Source: Terribium retamae (lineage in GTDB: Bacteria > Pseudomonadota > Alphaproteobacteria > Rhizobiales > Rhizobiaceae). Taken from it: a DNA stretch of 64,000 nucleotides. The DNA lies in assembly GCF_022347545.1 (NCBI RefSeq), contig NZ_JAKREW010000028.1, positions 1 to 64,000 on the forward strand, in the 5' to 3' direction. The stretch's first letter is position 1. Each line of letters starts with the position of its first letter. Below are positions 16,555 to 25,454 of the stretch, piece after piece. A program made the position numbers and the translations under genes. The notes under the pieces are model-generated. The model was not told the DNA's origin. It ran no database searches and saw nothing but the letters and a program-made list of their open reading frames with translations.

Positions 16555-18045
16555 TTATGCCGCTGCCGGCCGTCGGCCTGCTGCGGTCGCGAGTTCGCGA
16601 ATGCCGGGTTCGATATGTTGCAGCGAAATGGACGAGATGCCCAGTCGCATGAACCGAGACGGCTTGTCCGTGCGGTCGAAGAAGCGGTCGCCCGGCTCGA
16701 TGATGACGCTGCGGCTGGCTGCCGCCGCAGCGAGATCGCGCGAGTCGGTGCCGCGCGGTCCTTCCAGCCACAACGAGGTGCCTCCGGCCGAGTCGGTGGC
16801 ACGCCAATCCGGCAGGAAGGCCGAGATCGCGTTCACCAGCCGCTTGCGCCGCTCGTCGAACGCCGTCGAAAGACGACGCACCAGCGCCTCGTGGTGGCCA
16901 AGCGACAGGAAAAGGGCCACGGCGCGCTGGTTGTTGGCTGGCGGGTGGCGCAGCATGAAGCGGCGCAGCGCGCGCAGTTCGGCGATCAGGCCGGCCGAAG
17001 CAACGATGTAGCCGAGGCGCAGGCCCGGAGCCAGCGTCTTCGACATCGAGCCGACATAGACGACGCGGCCGGAGCGATCGATGCTCTTCAGCGCCTGCTG
17101 CGGCGCTTCGTCCAGCAACTGGCTGTCATAGCCGTCCTCGATGATGATGTGGTTGTTGCGGTTGGCGCGGGCCAGAAGATCCTGGCGACGCTCCTGCGAC
17201 AACGGCACCATCGTTGGGCACTGGTGGCTCGGCGTCACGAAGACGAAGCCGGAATCGGACGGGATCGCCGAGGTGACGATGCCCGACTGATCGACCGGGA
17301 TCGGCTGGATGTCGGCGCCGGCCAGTCTGAAGATCGAGCGGGCATCCGGGTAACCGGGGTCTTCCATCGCCACCTTCGAGCCCTTGGTCATCAAGAGCGT
17401 GGCCAGCATGTAGAGCGCGTTCTGGGCGCCAAGCGTCACGATGATCTCGTCCGGATTGGCGAAGATGCCGCGCCGCGGCAACAGCCGTGCCTGGATCTGT
17501 TCGATCAGCAGCGGGTCGTCGCGGTCGACCATGTCGGAGGCCCAGTTGCGGATCTCCAGCACGGCCAGCGCCATGCGGTTGCACTCGCGCCATTCCGCGG
17601 TCGGGAACAGCGCCGGATCGAACTGGCCGTATACGAACGGATATGACGACTTGATCCAGTTGTCGTGCTTGTTCGGCGGTGGCATGTCGCTGGCGGCGAT
17701 CTGGCGCAGCTTCTTCCAGTCGATCTCATTGGCCTGTTCGGGTGCCTTCTGCGGCCGCGCCGGTGTGGCAAGGACCTCCGGATTCACGAAGTGGCCGCGC
17801 CGTTCGCGCGCCACCAGGAAGCCCTGGTCGACGAGTTGCTGGAAGGCGAGCACCACGGTGCCGCGCGCAACGCCGAGCTTCTCGGCAAGGATGCGGCAGG
17901 ACGGGAGCGGCATGGACGCAGCGATTTGGCGGTCGAGGATGGCGGCCACGATCGCCTGGCGGATCTGTGCCTGCAGGGTCTGGCCGGATTCGGCCGAAAT
18001 CCTGAAAAGGCCTGACCATATCGCTGTGTCGTTACGCTGTGGCAT
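16555..18045 (-). CDS. MocR-type GntR/aminotransferase transcriptional regulator
   Basis: A 496-residue fusion. The N-terminal GntR winged helix (about residues 15-85, 'LPSCRILAEKLGVARGTVVLAFQQLVDQGFLVARERRGHFV') is joined to a fold-type I aminotransferase domain. The PLP-binding lysine lies in 'GSMSKTLAPGLRLGY'. Regulators of this kind sense amino compounds through PLP chemistry. It is the first gene of a leftward cassette with the MttB-family and DMSP-lyase-like genes and divergent from pgi. ATG 18045 is preceded by GAGGAG. Confidence 0.92.
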   Translation of the reverse strand: MPQRNDTAIWSGLFRISAESGQTLQAQIRQAIVAAILDRQIAASMPLPSCRILAEKLGVARGTVVLAFQQLVDQGFLVARERRGHFVNPEVLATPARPQKAPEQANEIDWKKLRQIAASDMPPPNKHDNWIKSSYPFVYGQFDPALFPTAEWRECNRMALAVLEIRNWASDMVDRDDPLLIEQIQARLLPRRGIFANPDEIIVTLGAQNALYMLATLLMTKGSKVAMEDPGYPDARSIFRLAGADIQPIPVDQSGIVTSAIPSDSGFVFVTPSHQCPTMVPLSQERRQDLLARANRNNHIIIEDGYDSQLLDEAPQQALKSIDRSGRVVYVGSMSKTLAPGLRLGYIVASAGLIAELRALRRFMLRHPPANNQRAVALFLSLGHHEALVRRLSTAFDERRKRLVNAISAFLPDWRATDSAGGTSLWLEGPRGTDSRDLAAAAASRSVIIEPGDRFFDRTDKPSRFMRLGISSISLQHIEPGIRELATAAGRRPAAA

Positions 18046-18082
18046 ATTCGGGCGCTCCTCGTTGGTCAGTCTTTTTTGTTTT

Positions 18083-18111
18083 GTGGACCATTGGACTGTA
18101 TGATTGGTACA
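18083..18111. promoter_or_regulatory. Candidate MocR operator in the mocR-pgi divergent spacer
   Basis: GTGGACCA (18083-18090) is followed by TTGGAC (18091-18096) and TTGGTACA (18104-18111). The two TTGG words are 13 bases apart on one face. The octamers recur in front of the MttB-family gene. The remaining 335-base spacer up to pgi shows no other recognisable element. Confidence 0.45.
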
Positions 18112-18380
18112 AGGGGTTGCGCCAATCAATTTTTCTGATCGCTGGGATTTATGCCAGTGATCCTTCATTCCCGCCGGTGAACGACAAAAGGCAGAAATTT
18201 CCCGCTCTGGTCGGCGTGACGGAATGCGCCGTCGGTTCCATTTCGCGCGGACGCAAAATGTGCGCGGCACTCGGCTTGAACCGATTGAAACTCCGCTAGA
18301 TAAGTTCGCTGCAAACCTGTCGTTTGCGCTACTCACTCTGCTAAAGTCTGAACCGACCCTGCCATAGTCTGGAGATCGCC

Positions 18381-20018
18381 GTGGACCGCACCGCCTTCGA
18401 CAAACAGCTCGCTTCCCTGCGCGCCCATCGCGCCGCAACCCCGATGAACATGCGCGAGGCCTTCGCCGCCGATCCTGATCGTTTCGAGCGCTTCTCGGCG
18501 CTGGACGGCGACCTGCTGCTCGACTGGTCCAAATGCGCCGTCGACGACAGGACGATGGAATTGCTCGAGGGCCTGGCCAAGGCGACCGATCTCGAGGGCC
18601 GGCGCGCAGCGATGTTTTCCGGCGAGCACATCAACATCACCGAGGACCGCGCCGTCCTGCACACGGCGCTGCGCAACCTCGACGGCAAGGGGCTCACTGT
18701 CGACGGCCAGGACGTGCAGAAGGATGTCCGCTCGGTGCTCGATGCGATGAGCGCTTTTGCCGATGCCATCCGCTCCGGCAAGGCGACGGGCCATACCGGC
18801 AAGAAGATCACCGACATCGTCAACATCGGCATCGGCGGTTCCGATCTCGGCCCGGTGATGGCGACGCTGGCGCTCGCCCCTTACCACGACGGGCCGCGCA
18901 CGCATTATGTCTCCAACATCGACGGCGCCCACATGCATGACACGCTGAAAGGCCTGTCGGCGGAAACCACGCTGTTCATCGTCGCGTCCAAGACCTTCAC
19001 CACCGTCGAGACCATGACCAACGCCGAGACGGCGCGCAGATGGGTCGAGGCCAAGCTTGGCAAGGAAGCTGTGGGCAAGCATTTCGCAGCCGTTTCCACC
19101 GCGCTGGACCTGGTCGCCAAGTTCGGCATCGAGAAGGACCGCGTCTTCGGTTTCTGGGATTGGGTCGGCGGGCGCTACTCCGTCTGGGGCGCCATCGGCC
19201 TGCCGGTGATGATCGCCGTCGGTCCTGCAAACTTCCGCGCCTTCCTGGCCGGTGCGCACGAAATGGATGAGCATTTCCGGTCCGCGCCGCTGAACAAGAA
19301 CCTGCCGGCGCTGCTCGGCCTAATCGGTTTCTGGCATCGCGTCGTCTGCGGCTATCCGGCCCGTGCCGTCATTCCTTACGACCAGCGCCTGTCGCGCCTG
19401 CCGGCCTATCTCCAGCAGCTCGACATGGAATCGAACGGCAAGAGCGTCATGCTGGACAGTAGCAAGGCCGTGACGCCGACCGGTCCTCTGGTATGGGGCG
19501 AGCCCGGTACCAACGGCCAGCACGCCTTCTTCCAGCTGCTGCACCAGGGCACCGACATCATTCCGGTCGAGTTCATAGCCGCTGCCGTCGGCCATGAGCC
19601 GGATCTCAAGCATCATCATGATCTGCTGCTCGCCAATGTGGTGGCGCAGTCTGAAGCCCTCATGAAGGGCCGCACGCTGGAGGAAGCGCGCACACAGATG
19701 CTGGCCAAGGGCATGAAACCTGAACAGGTCGACAGGATAGCGCCGCATCGCGTCTTTTCCGGCAACCGGCCCTCGCTCACCATCCTCTATCGCAAGCTCG
19801 ACCCGCGCACCTTCGGCCGGCTGATCGCGATCTATGAGCACCGCGTCTTCGTCGAAGGCACGCTCTACGACATCAATTCCTTCGACCAATGGGGGGTCGA
19901 ACTCGGCAAGGAACTCGCCACCAGCCTGTTGCCTGTCGTTGAGGGCAAGGAGAATGCCGCCAAGAGAGATGCCTCGACAGCCGGGCTGATAGGACATATT
20001 CACCGGCTAAACGAATAG
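18381..20018 (+). CDS. pgi: Glucose-6-phosphate isomerase
   Basis: A 545-residue enzyme of usual length that interconverts glucose-6-phosphate and fructose-6-phosphate in the cytosol. Signatures are 'NIGIGGSDLGPVM' (phosphate site), 'FGFWDWVGGRYSVWGAIGL' and 'GTDIIPVEFI'. The catalytic-base segment is 'SNGKSVMLD', and the late lysine lies in 'SFDQWGVELGKEL'. GTG 18381 is preceded by GGAG. A HAD phosphatase follows 12 bases later, so the two are probably co-transcribed. gnd and zwf are 2.8-4 kb downstream on the same strand. Confidence 0.96.
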   Translation: MDRTAFDKQLASLRAHRAATPMNMREAFAADPDRFERFSALDGDLLLDWSKCAVDDRTMELLEGLAKATDLEGRRAAMFSGEHINITEDRAVLHTALRNLDGKGLTVDGQDVQKDVRSVLDAMSAFADAIRSGKATGHTGKKITDIVNIGIGGSDLGPVMATLALAPYHDGPRTHYVSNIDGAHMHDTLKGLSAETTLFIVASKTFTTVETMTNAETARRWVEAKLGKEAVGKHFAAVSTALDLVAKFGIEKDRVFGFWDWVGGRYSVWGAIGLPVMIAVGPANFRAFLAGAHEMDEHFRSAPLNKNLPALLGLIGFWHRVVCGYPARAVIPYDQRLSRLPAYLQQLDMESNGKSVMLDSSKAVTPTGPLVWGEPGTNGQHAFFQLLHQGTDIIPVEFIAAAVGHEPDLKHHHDLLLANVVAQSEALMKGRTLEEARTQMLAKGMKPEQVDRIAPHRVFSGNRPSLTILYRKLDPRTFGRLIAIYEHRVFVEGTLYDINSFDQWGVELGKELATSLLPVVEGKENAAKRDASTAGLIGHIHRLNE

Positions 20019-20030
20019 GAGTACGGGGAT

Positions 20031-20741
20031 TTGGCGGGCATCAAGGGCATTCTTTTCGACAAGGATGGCACACTGATCGATTTCCACGCCACCTGGGGCG
20101 GCGTGGCCGATCGCATGGCACTGGAAGCGGCGAACGGCGATCGCGCCAGGGCCGACGTGCTCCTGGCCAAGGCCGGCTATGATTTCCAGACGAAGGGCTT
20201 CAAGCCGGACTCCATCTTCGCTGCCGGCACAAATGCCGACATCATCGCGCTGTGGTTCCCCGAATTGTCCGCTGTCGAGCAGCGCGATGCGCTGGATCAC
20301 TTCAACGAGATCAGCACCGAACAGGGCTCCGCGCTCGCCGTGCCGTTGCCCGGCATTGCCGAGTCGCTCGCCGCGCTTCATGCCAAATCCTACCGCCTGG
20401 GCGTCGCCACCAACGATTCCACCGCCGGCTGCGAGCGCACGCTGTCGGCCATCGGCATGGCGCAGCTGTTCGACGCCGCCTATGGCTACGATGCGGTCGC
20501 CAACCCGAAACCAGCGCCCGATGCGGTGATCGCCTTCTGCGACCTCACCGGCCTGAAGCCGTCCGAAATCGCCATGGTCGGTGACAACCGTCACGATCTC
20601 GACATGGCCCGCGCCGGCGGCTGTGGTCTGGCGATCGGCGTACTGTCGGGCACCGGCACGCGCGAGTCGCTCGCGCCGCTGGCCGATGTGGTGCTGGCCT
20701 CCGTCGCGGATTTGCCGGCGTTTCTGGCTGGGCGAGGGTAA
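20031..20741 (+). CDS. HAD-family phosphatase (phosphoglycolate phosphatase-like)
   Basis: A 236-residue HAD hydrolase. It has motif I FDKDGTLIDF with the nucleophile Asp and acid/base Asp, motif II 'GVATNDSTAG', the lysine at 'NPKPAPDAV' (motif III) and motif IV 'MVGDNRHDLDMA'. A helical cap (about 15-85) is of the C1 type used by phosphoglycolate phosphatases and beta-phosphoglucomutases. The start appears to be TTG 20031, with a GGAG upstream; no ATG is in frame nearby. It follows pgi directly. Confidence 0.88.
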   Translation: MAGIKGILFDKDGTLIDFHATWGGVADRMALEAANGDRARADVLLAKAGYDFQTKGFKPDSIFAAGTNADIIALWFPELSAVEQRDALDHFNEISTEQGSALAVPLPGIAESLAALHAKSYRLGVATNDSTAGCERTLSAIGMAQLFDAAYGYDAVANPKPAPDAVIAFCDLTGLKPSEIAMVGDNRHDLDMARAGGCGLAIGVLSGTGTRESLAPLADVVLASVADLPAFLAGRG

Positions 20742-20783
20742 GCGCCCCCCTACTTTCGCGCGGAGTCGAAGAGTGGGCTTGCT

Positions 20784-21479
20784 TTAAACAGACAGCAGGT
20801 CGCGGAGCGCTTCACCGACCGCGGTTGCCGATTGCGGATTCTGCCCGGTAATGAGCCTGCCGTCGACAACGACCTTTTTCGTCCAGTCCTGCGCTGGATG
20901 ATGGATCGCGCCACGCTTGACGAGTGTGGTTGCCAGAAGAAAGGGAACCGTCTTGTCGAGGCCAACGGCCCGTTCCTCGGAATCCGTGAAGGCGCTCACG
21001 TTGCGGCCCGCGACCAGATAGCTGCCGTCGCTGAGCTTGACGTTCACCAGAGCTGCCGGGCCGTGACACACGGCAGCGACAACGCCCCCGGCTTCGAAAA
21101 TCTCGCGTGTCGTCCGATCGACATCGGCACTCGTCGGCATGTCCCATATCGCTCCATGCCCTCCGGCAAAGAAAATCGCCGAGTACCGGGACGTGTCGAC
21201 GTCGGCCAGCTTCGCGGTGTTCTTTATCGCGCGCCTGAAATTTTCGTCGTTCCAGTATCGGGCATTGGTCGCGTCCTCCAGGTCGAAGCCGTCCACCGGC
21301 GGCTCGCCGCCCTGGATCGACGCGAATTCAACTGGGATTCCGGCGGCGTCCATCACGGCCAGGGGGTGGGTCACTTCGCCGAGAAAGAAGCCCGTCGGTT
21401 GACCGGTGTCGCCTTTGATGCCGTGACTCGTGAGGACGAATAGAACCGGCTTGCGTGTCGAAGGATTGGCATCTGTCAT
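20784..21479 (-). CDS. DJ-1/PfpI-family (type 1 glutamine amidotransferase-like) protein
   Basis: A 231-residue protein of the Hsp31/DJ-1 class. The nucleophile elbow AVCHGPAAL contains the catalytic Cys, and the upstream acid is in 'GGEPP'. Family members act as glyoxalases III, deglycases or chaperones against electrophile stress. ATG 21479 is preceded by CAGGAGACAGAG and is preferred over 21527. It is divergently paired with a LysR regulator, with 113 bases between the starts. It interrupts the sugar-phosphate genes pgi and gnd-zwf. Confidence 0.88.
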   Translation of the reverse strand: MTDANPSTRKPVLFVLTSHGIKGDTGQPTGFFLGEVTHPLAVMDAAGIPVEFASIQGGEPPVDGFDLEDATNARYWNDENFRRAIKNTAKLADVDTSRYSAIFFAGGHGAIWDMPTSADVDRTTREIFEAGGVVAAVCHGPAALVNVKLSDGSYLVAGRNVSAFTDSEERAVGLDKTVPFLLATTLVKRGAIHHPAQDWTKKVVVDGRLITGQNPQSATAVGEALRDLLSV

Positions 21480-21592
21480 CTCTGTCTCCTGCCTTGTGAG
21501 GAATGTCGTGGCTGCTTGGCCAAACATTTATTGTTGTGCCAAATGGCGATAAATGGGTCACAGTGGAAAAGATCTGTTCCCTGGAGGCTCGA

Positions 21593-22486
21593 ATGGCGCG
21601 TCGTTTTGATCATCTGGGGGACGTGGAAGCCTTCGTGACGGTTGTCGAAAAGGGGTCGTTCACGTCGGGGGCGGTCGCACTCTCCACGACAGCATCGGTT
21701 CTCAGTCGAGCGATCACACGCCTCGAAGTCCGGCTGGGCACCCAGCTCCTTCGTCGTACCACACGGCAACTCAACCTGACCGAGGCAGGCCGCGACTATC
21801 TGGAGCAAGCCCGCGCGGCTTTCTCTCTGATTGACGACGCCGAACGCGCGATAGGGGGTCGGGAGGGGGCGTTGACTGGACGTGTCCGTCTCAGCGTCTC
21901 CACCACCTACGGACATTTTCGTCTGCCCGAAAAGCTGGCGCGTTTTGCGGCGGCTCATCCACATGTGAAGGTCGAGGTGAATATAGCCAATCGTAATGTC
22001 GATCTCATCGCCGAGGGCTATGACATCGCCATCCGAGGCGGTGAGCTTCCCGACAGCGGGCTGATCGGCCGCAAGCTCGAAGAAGCAACGCTGCAACTTG
22101 TCGCGGCGCCGAGTTATTTGGAACGCAAGGGCATGCCGCAAGATATCCATGAGCTGACACGGCATGTCTGTCTGCCATTCATCATGCCGAGCACGGGCAA
22201 GCCTGCACCTTGGCTGTTTTCTGTCGAAGGCAAGAATCTGGATTGGGTACCGGAAGGAGATATCCAGGTCTTCGACGACATTCTCGGCGTCGTCTCTCTG
22301 GCGGAAGCCGGCGCGGGAATCTGCCAAGCCTACGATTTTGTTGTGCGCGATCGCCTCGAACGCGGCAAGCTGGTCAGGGTGATGCCGCAAGTTGCAGGGC
22401 GCTCGCGCGCCTTTTCCCTACTCTATGCCCCCCATCGCAGCCTTCCGGCCGCGGTCCGAACGCTGATCGATTTCCTGGTTACATGA
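21593..22486 (+). CDS. LysR-family transcriptional regulator
   Basis: A 297-residue LysR protein. The winged helix-turn-helix (about residues 5-62) reads 'VEAFVTVVEKGSFTSGAVALSTTASVLSRAITRLEVRLGTQLLRRTTR' and is followed by a substrate-binding domain. ATG 21593 has CTGGAGG upstream. It is divergent from the DJ-1/PfpI-family gene, and such pairs usually mean the LysR protein controls the divergent gene. That is an inference from arrangement only. Confidence 0.9.
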   Translation: MARRFDHLGDVEAFVTVVEKGSFTSGAVALSTTASVLSRAITRLEVRLGTQLLRRTTRQLNLTEAGRDYLEQARAAFSLIDDAERAIGGREGALTGRVRLSVSTTYGHFRLPEKLARFAAAHPHVKVEVNIANRNVDLIAEGYDIAIRGGELPDSGLIGRKLEEATLQLVAAPSYLERKGMPQDIHELTRHVCLPFIMPSTGKPAPWLFSVEGKNLDWVPEGDIQVFDDILGVVSLAEAGAGICQAYDFVVRDRLERGKLVRVMPQVAGRSRAFSLLYAPHRSLPAAVRTLIDFLVT

Positions 22487-22522
22487 TTTTTTCGGTTTCT
22501 ATGTCTAGACCTTTGCCGAGAC

Positions 22523-22542
22523 CGCGCGGCATGTGCCGCGCG
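22523..22542. terminator. Perfect hairpin after the LysR gene
   Basis: An 8-base GC stem (CGCGCGGC and its complement) closes on ATGT, 36 bases past the LysR stop. No T run follows. The rest of the 300-base spacer up to gnd holds a second small hairpin (GGCAC...GTGCC at about 22580-22598) and no gene. Confidence 0.55.
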
Positions 22543-22786
22543 ACGAAGCGGAGCGCTTGAGTGACTACAGGATCAACGGCTGGCACCTGGAATAGTGCCA
22601 CTATCCCTTTCCCTCTGGGAAGGAGATCTTGGCGTCCAACCAGTCACTCGCACCTCGTTTGACACAGCTTTCACATTCCTCTGGCTTGATGGCCGCGGAT
22701 CGGAGATTGTCTGCGTCTCGGTTGCGTCGGCTGATGCCGGCGGGCAGGGCGATCGGGCAGGCCAATGTAAGCAGCAGGATAGAAAT

Positions 22787-23794
22787 ATGCAGATCGGAAT
22801 GATGGGACTGGGCAGGATGGGCGCCAACATGGTCAGGCGCCTGCAGCGCGACGGCCATGAATGCGTCGTCTACGATATCAACCCGGCCAGTGTCGAAGCC
22901 CTGGTCAAGGAAGGGGCGATCGGCTCCGGTTCTCTGGAAGAGTTCATCGGCAAGCTGGCCAAGCCGCGCGCCGTCTGGCTGATGCTGCCGGCTGCCATCA
23001 CCGGCAAGGTCGCCGACCAGGTCGCAGCGCTTCTGGACAAGGGCGACATCATCATCGACGGCGGCAATTCCAACTATCGCGATGCGGTCGATCTCGCCGC
23101 CAGATATGCCGAAAAGGGCCTGGCCTTCGTCGATGTCGGCACCAGCGGCGGTGTCTGGGGCCTGGAGCGCGGCTACTGCCTGATGATCGGCGGTCCGGAT
23201 GCTGCGGTGAAGCATCTCGACCCGATCTTCGCTTCGCTGGCGCCGGGCGCCGACCAAGGGGCTACGCCCGACAAGGCCGCCGGCACCGCGCCCTTCGGTT
23301 ATCTGCACTGCGGCCCGAGCGGCGCCGGCCATTTCGTCAAGATGGTGCACAACGGCATCGAATACGGCGTCATGGCCGCCTATGCCGAGGGCGTGAACAT
23401 CCTCAAGGCAGCCAGTTCCGGCAAGGCCAAGCGCAGCGCCGATGCCGAGACGACACCGTTGTCCGAACCGCAATATTATCAGTTCGACATCGACCTGCCG
23501 GCAGTGACCGAAGTGTGGCGGCATGGGTCGGTCATCGGCTCCTGGCTGCTCGATCTCACAGCGGGTGCGCTGAAGGCAGATCCGGCGCTGGCGCAGTTCG
23601 GCGGCCGGGTTTCGGATTCCGGCGAAGGCCGCTGGACGTTGAAGGCCGCCATCGACACCGGCGTGCCGGCACCGGTGCTTTCCGCGGCCCTTTTCGACCG
23701 CTTCTCCTCGCAGGGCGAGTCGGCCTTTGCCGACAAGCTTCTGTCCGCCATGCGCTATGCCTTCGGCGGCCATCTCGAAAAGCCGAAGGCGTAA
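22787..23794 (+). CDS. gnd: 6-phosphogluconate dehydrogenase, short (YqeC/GntZ-like) form
   Basis: A 335-residue decarboxylating dehydrogenase. The Rossmann motif GMMGLGRMGANMV stands at the N-terminus, with 'DGGNSNYRD' and the catalytic 'HCGPSGAGHFVKMVHNGIEYG' segment. The short length, compared with about 470 residues in the E. coli type, places it in the group usually using NAD+. ATG 22787 starts right at the Rossmann strand. zwf begins 11 bases after the stop, so the two form an oxidative pentose-phosphate operon. Confidence 0.94.
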   Translation: MQIGMMGLGRMGANMVRRLQRDGHECVVYDINPASVEALVKEGAIGSGSLEEFIGKLAKPRAVWLMLPAAITGKVADQVAALLDKGDIIIDGGNSNYRDAVDLAARYAEKGLAFVDVGTSGGVWGLERGYCLMIGGPDAAVKHLDPIFASLAPGADQGATPDKAAGTAPFGYLHCGPSGAGHFVKMVHNGIEYGVMAAYAEGVNILKAASSGKAKRSADAETTPLSEPQYYQFDIDLPAVTEVWRHGSVIGSWLLDLTAGALKADPALAQFGGRVSDSGEGRWTLKAAIDTGVPAPVLSAALFDRFSSQGESAFADKLLSAMRYAFGGHLEKPKA

Positions 23795-23805
23795 GGGGCA
23801 CAATC

Positions 23806-25191
23806 ATGGCAGTAGCGGCTGAAACCCGATCGGACGTGCTTGTGCTCTTCGGGGCCACCGGCGACCTGGCGCACAAGAAGATCTTCCCGGCGCTCTATTC
23901 GATGGTGGAACGCAACCATCTGAAGGAGCCGATCATCGGCATCGCCTATGACGACTGGACGGTGGAGAAGCTTGCCGAACGCGCGCATGACGGCATAAAG
24001 GCGGCACTCGGCAAGGTGGATGAGAAGGTGTTCGCCAGGCTGGTCGGGCTGCTGCGCTATGTCAGCGGCGATTACCGCAATCAGGAAACCTTCGACAAAT
24101 TGAAGGAAGAGCTGAACGGCTTCCGGCATCCGCTCTATTACCTTGCCGTGCCGCCCTCGATGTTCGAGCCGGTGGTGCAGGGGTTGGAGCAGTCGGGCGG
24201 TGCGACCGGCGCCAGACTGATGGTGGAAAAGCCGTTCGGACGCGACCTGCAGTCGGCGCGTTGGCTGAACCGGGTCCTGCACATCGTCTTCGACGAGAAT
24301 TCGATCTTCCGCATCGACCATTATCTCGGCAAGGAAGCGATCCAGAACCTGCTCTATTTCCGTTTCGCCAACTCCTTCCTGGAGCCGATCTGGAACCGCA
24401 ACTATGTCGAGAGCGTCCAGATCACCATGGCCGAGAATTTCGGCGTGCAGGGGCGCGGCAAGTTCTATGACGAGGTCGGCTGCATCCGCGACGTCATCGA
24501 GAACCATCTGCTCAACATCATGCTGCTTCTGGCCATGGAGCCGCCTTCCGGCCGCTCGGCCGAGGACCTGATCGACGAGAAGGTGCAGGTGCTGAAGGCC
24601 GTTCGTACGTTGACCAAGGACGATGTGGTGCGCGGCCAGTTTGCCGGCTATCTGAAGGAGCCGGGCGTCGCGCCGGGCTCGACCGTCGAGACTTTTGCCG
24701 CCGTGCGCTTCTTCGTCGACACCTGGCGCTGGCAGGATGTGCCTTTCTTCATCCGCGCCGGCAAGAACCTGCCGGTGCGGGCCACCGAGGTTGTGGTCAG
24801 GCTGAAGCGGCCGCCGCTCGATGTCTTCGACACGATCGCGCCGGGCGAGGCAAATTATGTGCGTTTCCGCATCAACCCGGAAATCTCCATCAGCATCGGC
24901 GCGCGCCGCAAGCAGGCCGGCGACGCGATGATCGGCGAACAGGTCGAGCTTTCGGCCGTCGACGATTCAGCGGGTGACATGGAGCCGTATGAGCGCCTGA
25001 TCGGCGATGCCATGAACGGCGACGTGCGCCTGTTCACGCGGCAGGATGCGTCTGAAGCAGCCTGGCGCATCGTTGGTCCGATACTCGACGACAAGAGCCA
25101 GCCTGCGATCTATGAGCCGGGTACCTGGGGCCCGACCGAAGCCATGGCCAAGTTCGGGCCGCCGAACGGCTGGATCGACCCGGCCAAATAG
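23806..25191 (+). CDS. zwf: Glucose-6-phosphate 1-dehydrogenase
   Basis: A 461-residue NAD(P)-dependent enzyme that makes 6-phosphogluconolactone. The coenzyme motif GATGDLAHKKIFPAL is at residues 13-27, and the substrate signature RIDHYLGKE contains the catalytic His and Lys. 'EKPFGRD' and 'GKNLP' follow family positions. It directly follows gnd (11-base gap). No pgl or edd is in the window. Confidence 0.96.
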   Translation: MAVAAETRSDVLVLFGATGDLAHKKIFPALYSMVERNHLKEPIIGIAYDDWTVEKLAERAHDGIKAALGKVDEKVFARLVGLLRYVSGDYRNQETFDKLKEELNGFRHPLYYLAVPPSMFEPVVQGLEQSGGATGARLMVEKPFGRDLQSARWLNRVLHIVFDENSIFRIDHYLGKEAIQNLLYFRFANSFLEPIWNRNYVESVQITMAENFGVQGRGKFYDEVGCIRDVIENHLLNIMLLLAMEPPSGRSAEDLIDEKVQVLKAVRTLTKDDVVRGQFAGYLKEPGVAPGSTVETFAAVRFFVDTWRWQDVPFFIRAGKNLPVRATEVVVRLKRPPLDVFDTIAPGEANYVRFRINPEISISIGARRKQAGDAMIGEQVELSAVDDSAGDMEPYERLIGDAMNGDVRLFTRQDASEAAWRIVGPILDDKSQPAIYEPGTWGPTEAMAKFGPPNGWIDPAK

Positions 25192-25219
25192 ACCCTGAAA
25201 ACAACACTGCAGCACAGAA

Positions 25220-25245
25220 AAAGACCGGGACGCCTGGCGTCCCGG
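25220..25245 (-). terminator. Intrinsic terminator for the leftward methyltransferase gene
   Basis: A GC-rich stem (CCGGGACGCC with its complement, 25225-25245) is followed on the minus strand by TCTTTTTCTG. The T-run orientation suits the leftward methyltransferase transcript arriving from 25455. The same stem lies 33 bases after zwf and could also stop rightward transcription. Confidence 0.7.
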
Positions 25246-25454
25246 CCGAAGCAGAGGCTTAAGAGCCTCTCGGGAGGGAAGAACACATCCAGTGCTACGG
25301 GAGGAATCACCGGATGATTTTTTTAGCTTGCAGCAAGAATCTTGTGCACGCGAAGCATGAGATTCTGTTTTTTGGGCAATCCACGCAAAAATAGGTGCCA
25401 TCTTTCCGGGCAATCGCAGGTGGCGTAGAAGTCTGTTCTGCCGCCAGGGTTGAA

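Noticed and set aside
22861..25191. A 776-codon frame joining the gnd region to zwf
   Set aside because: The first part is a shadow frame of gnd; zwf itself starts at ATG 23806.
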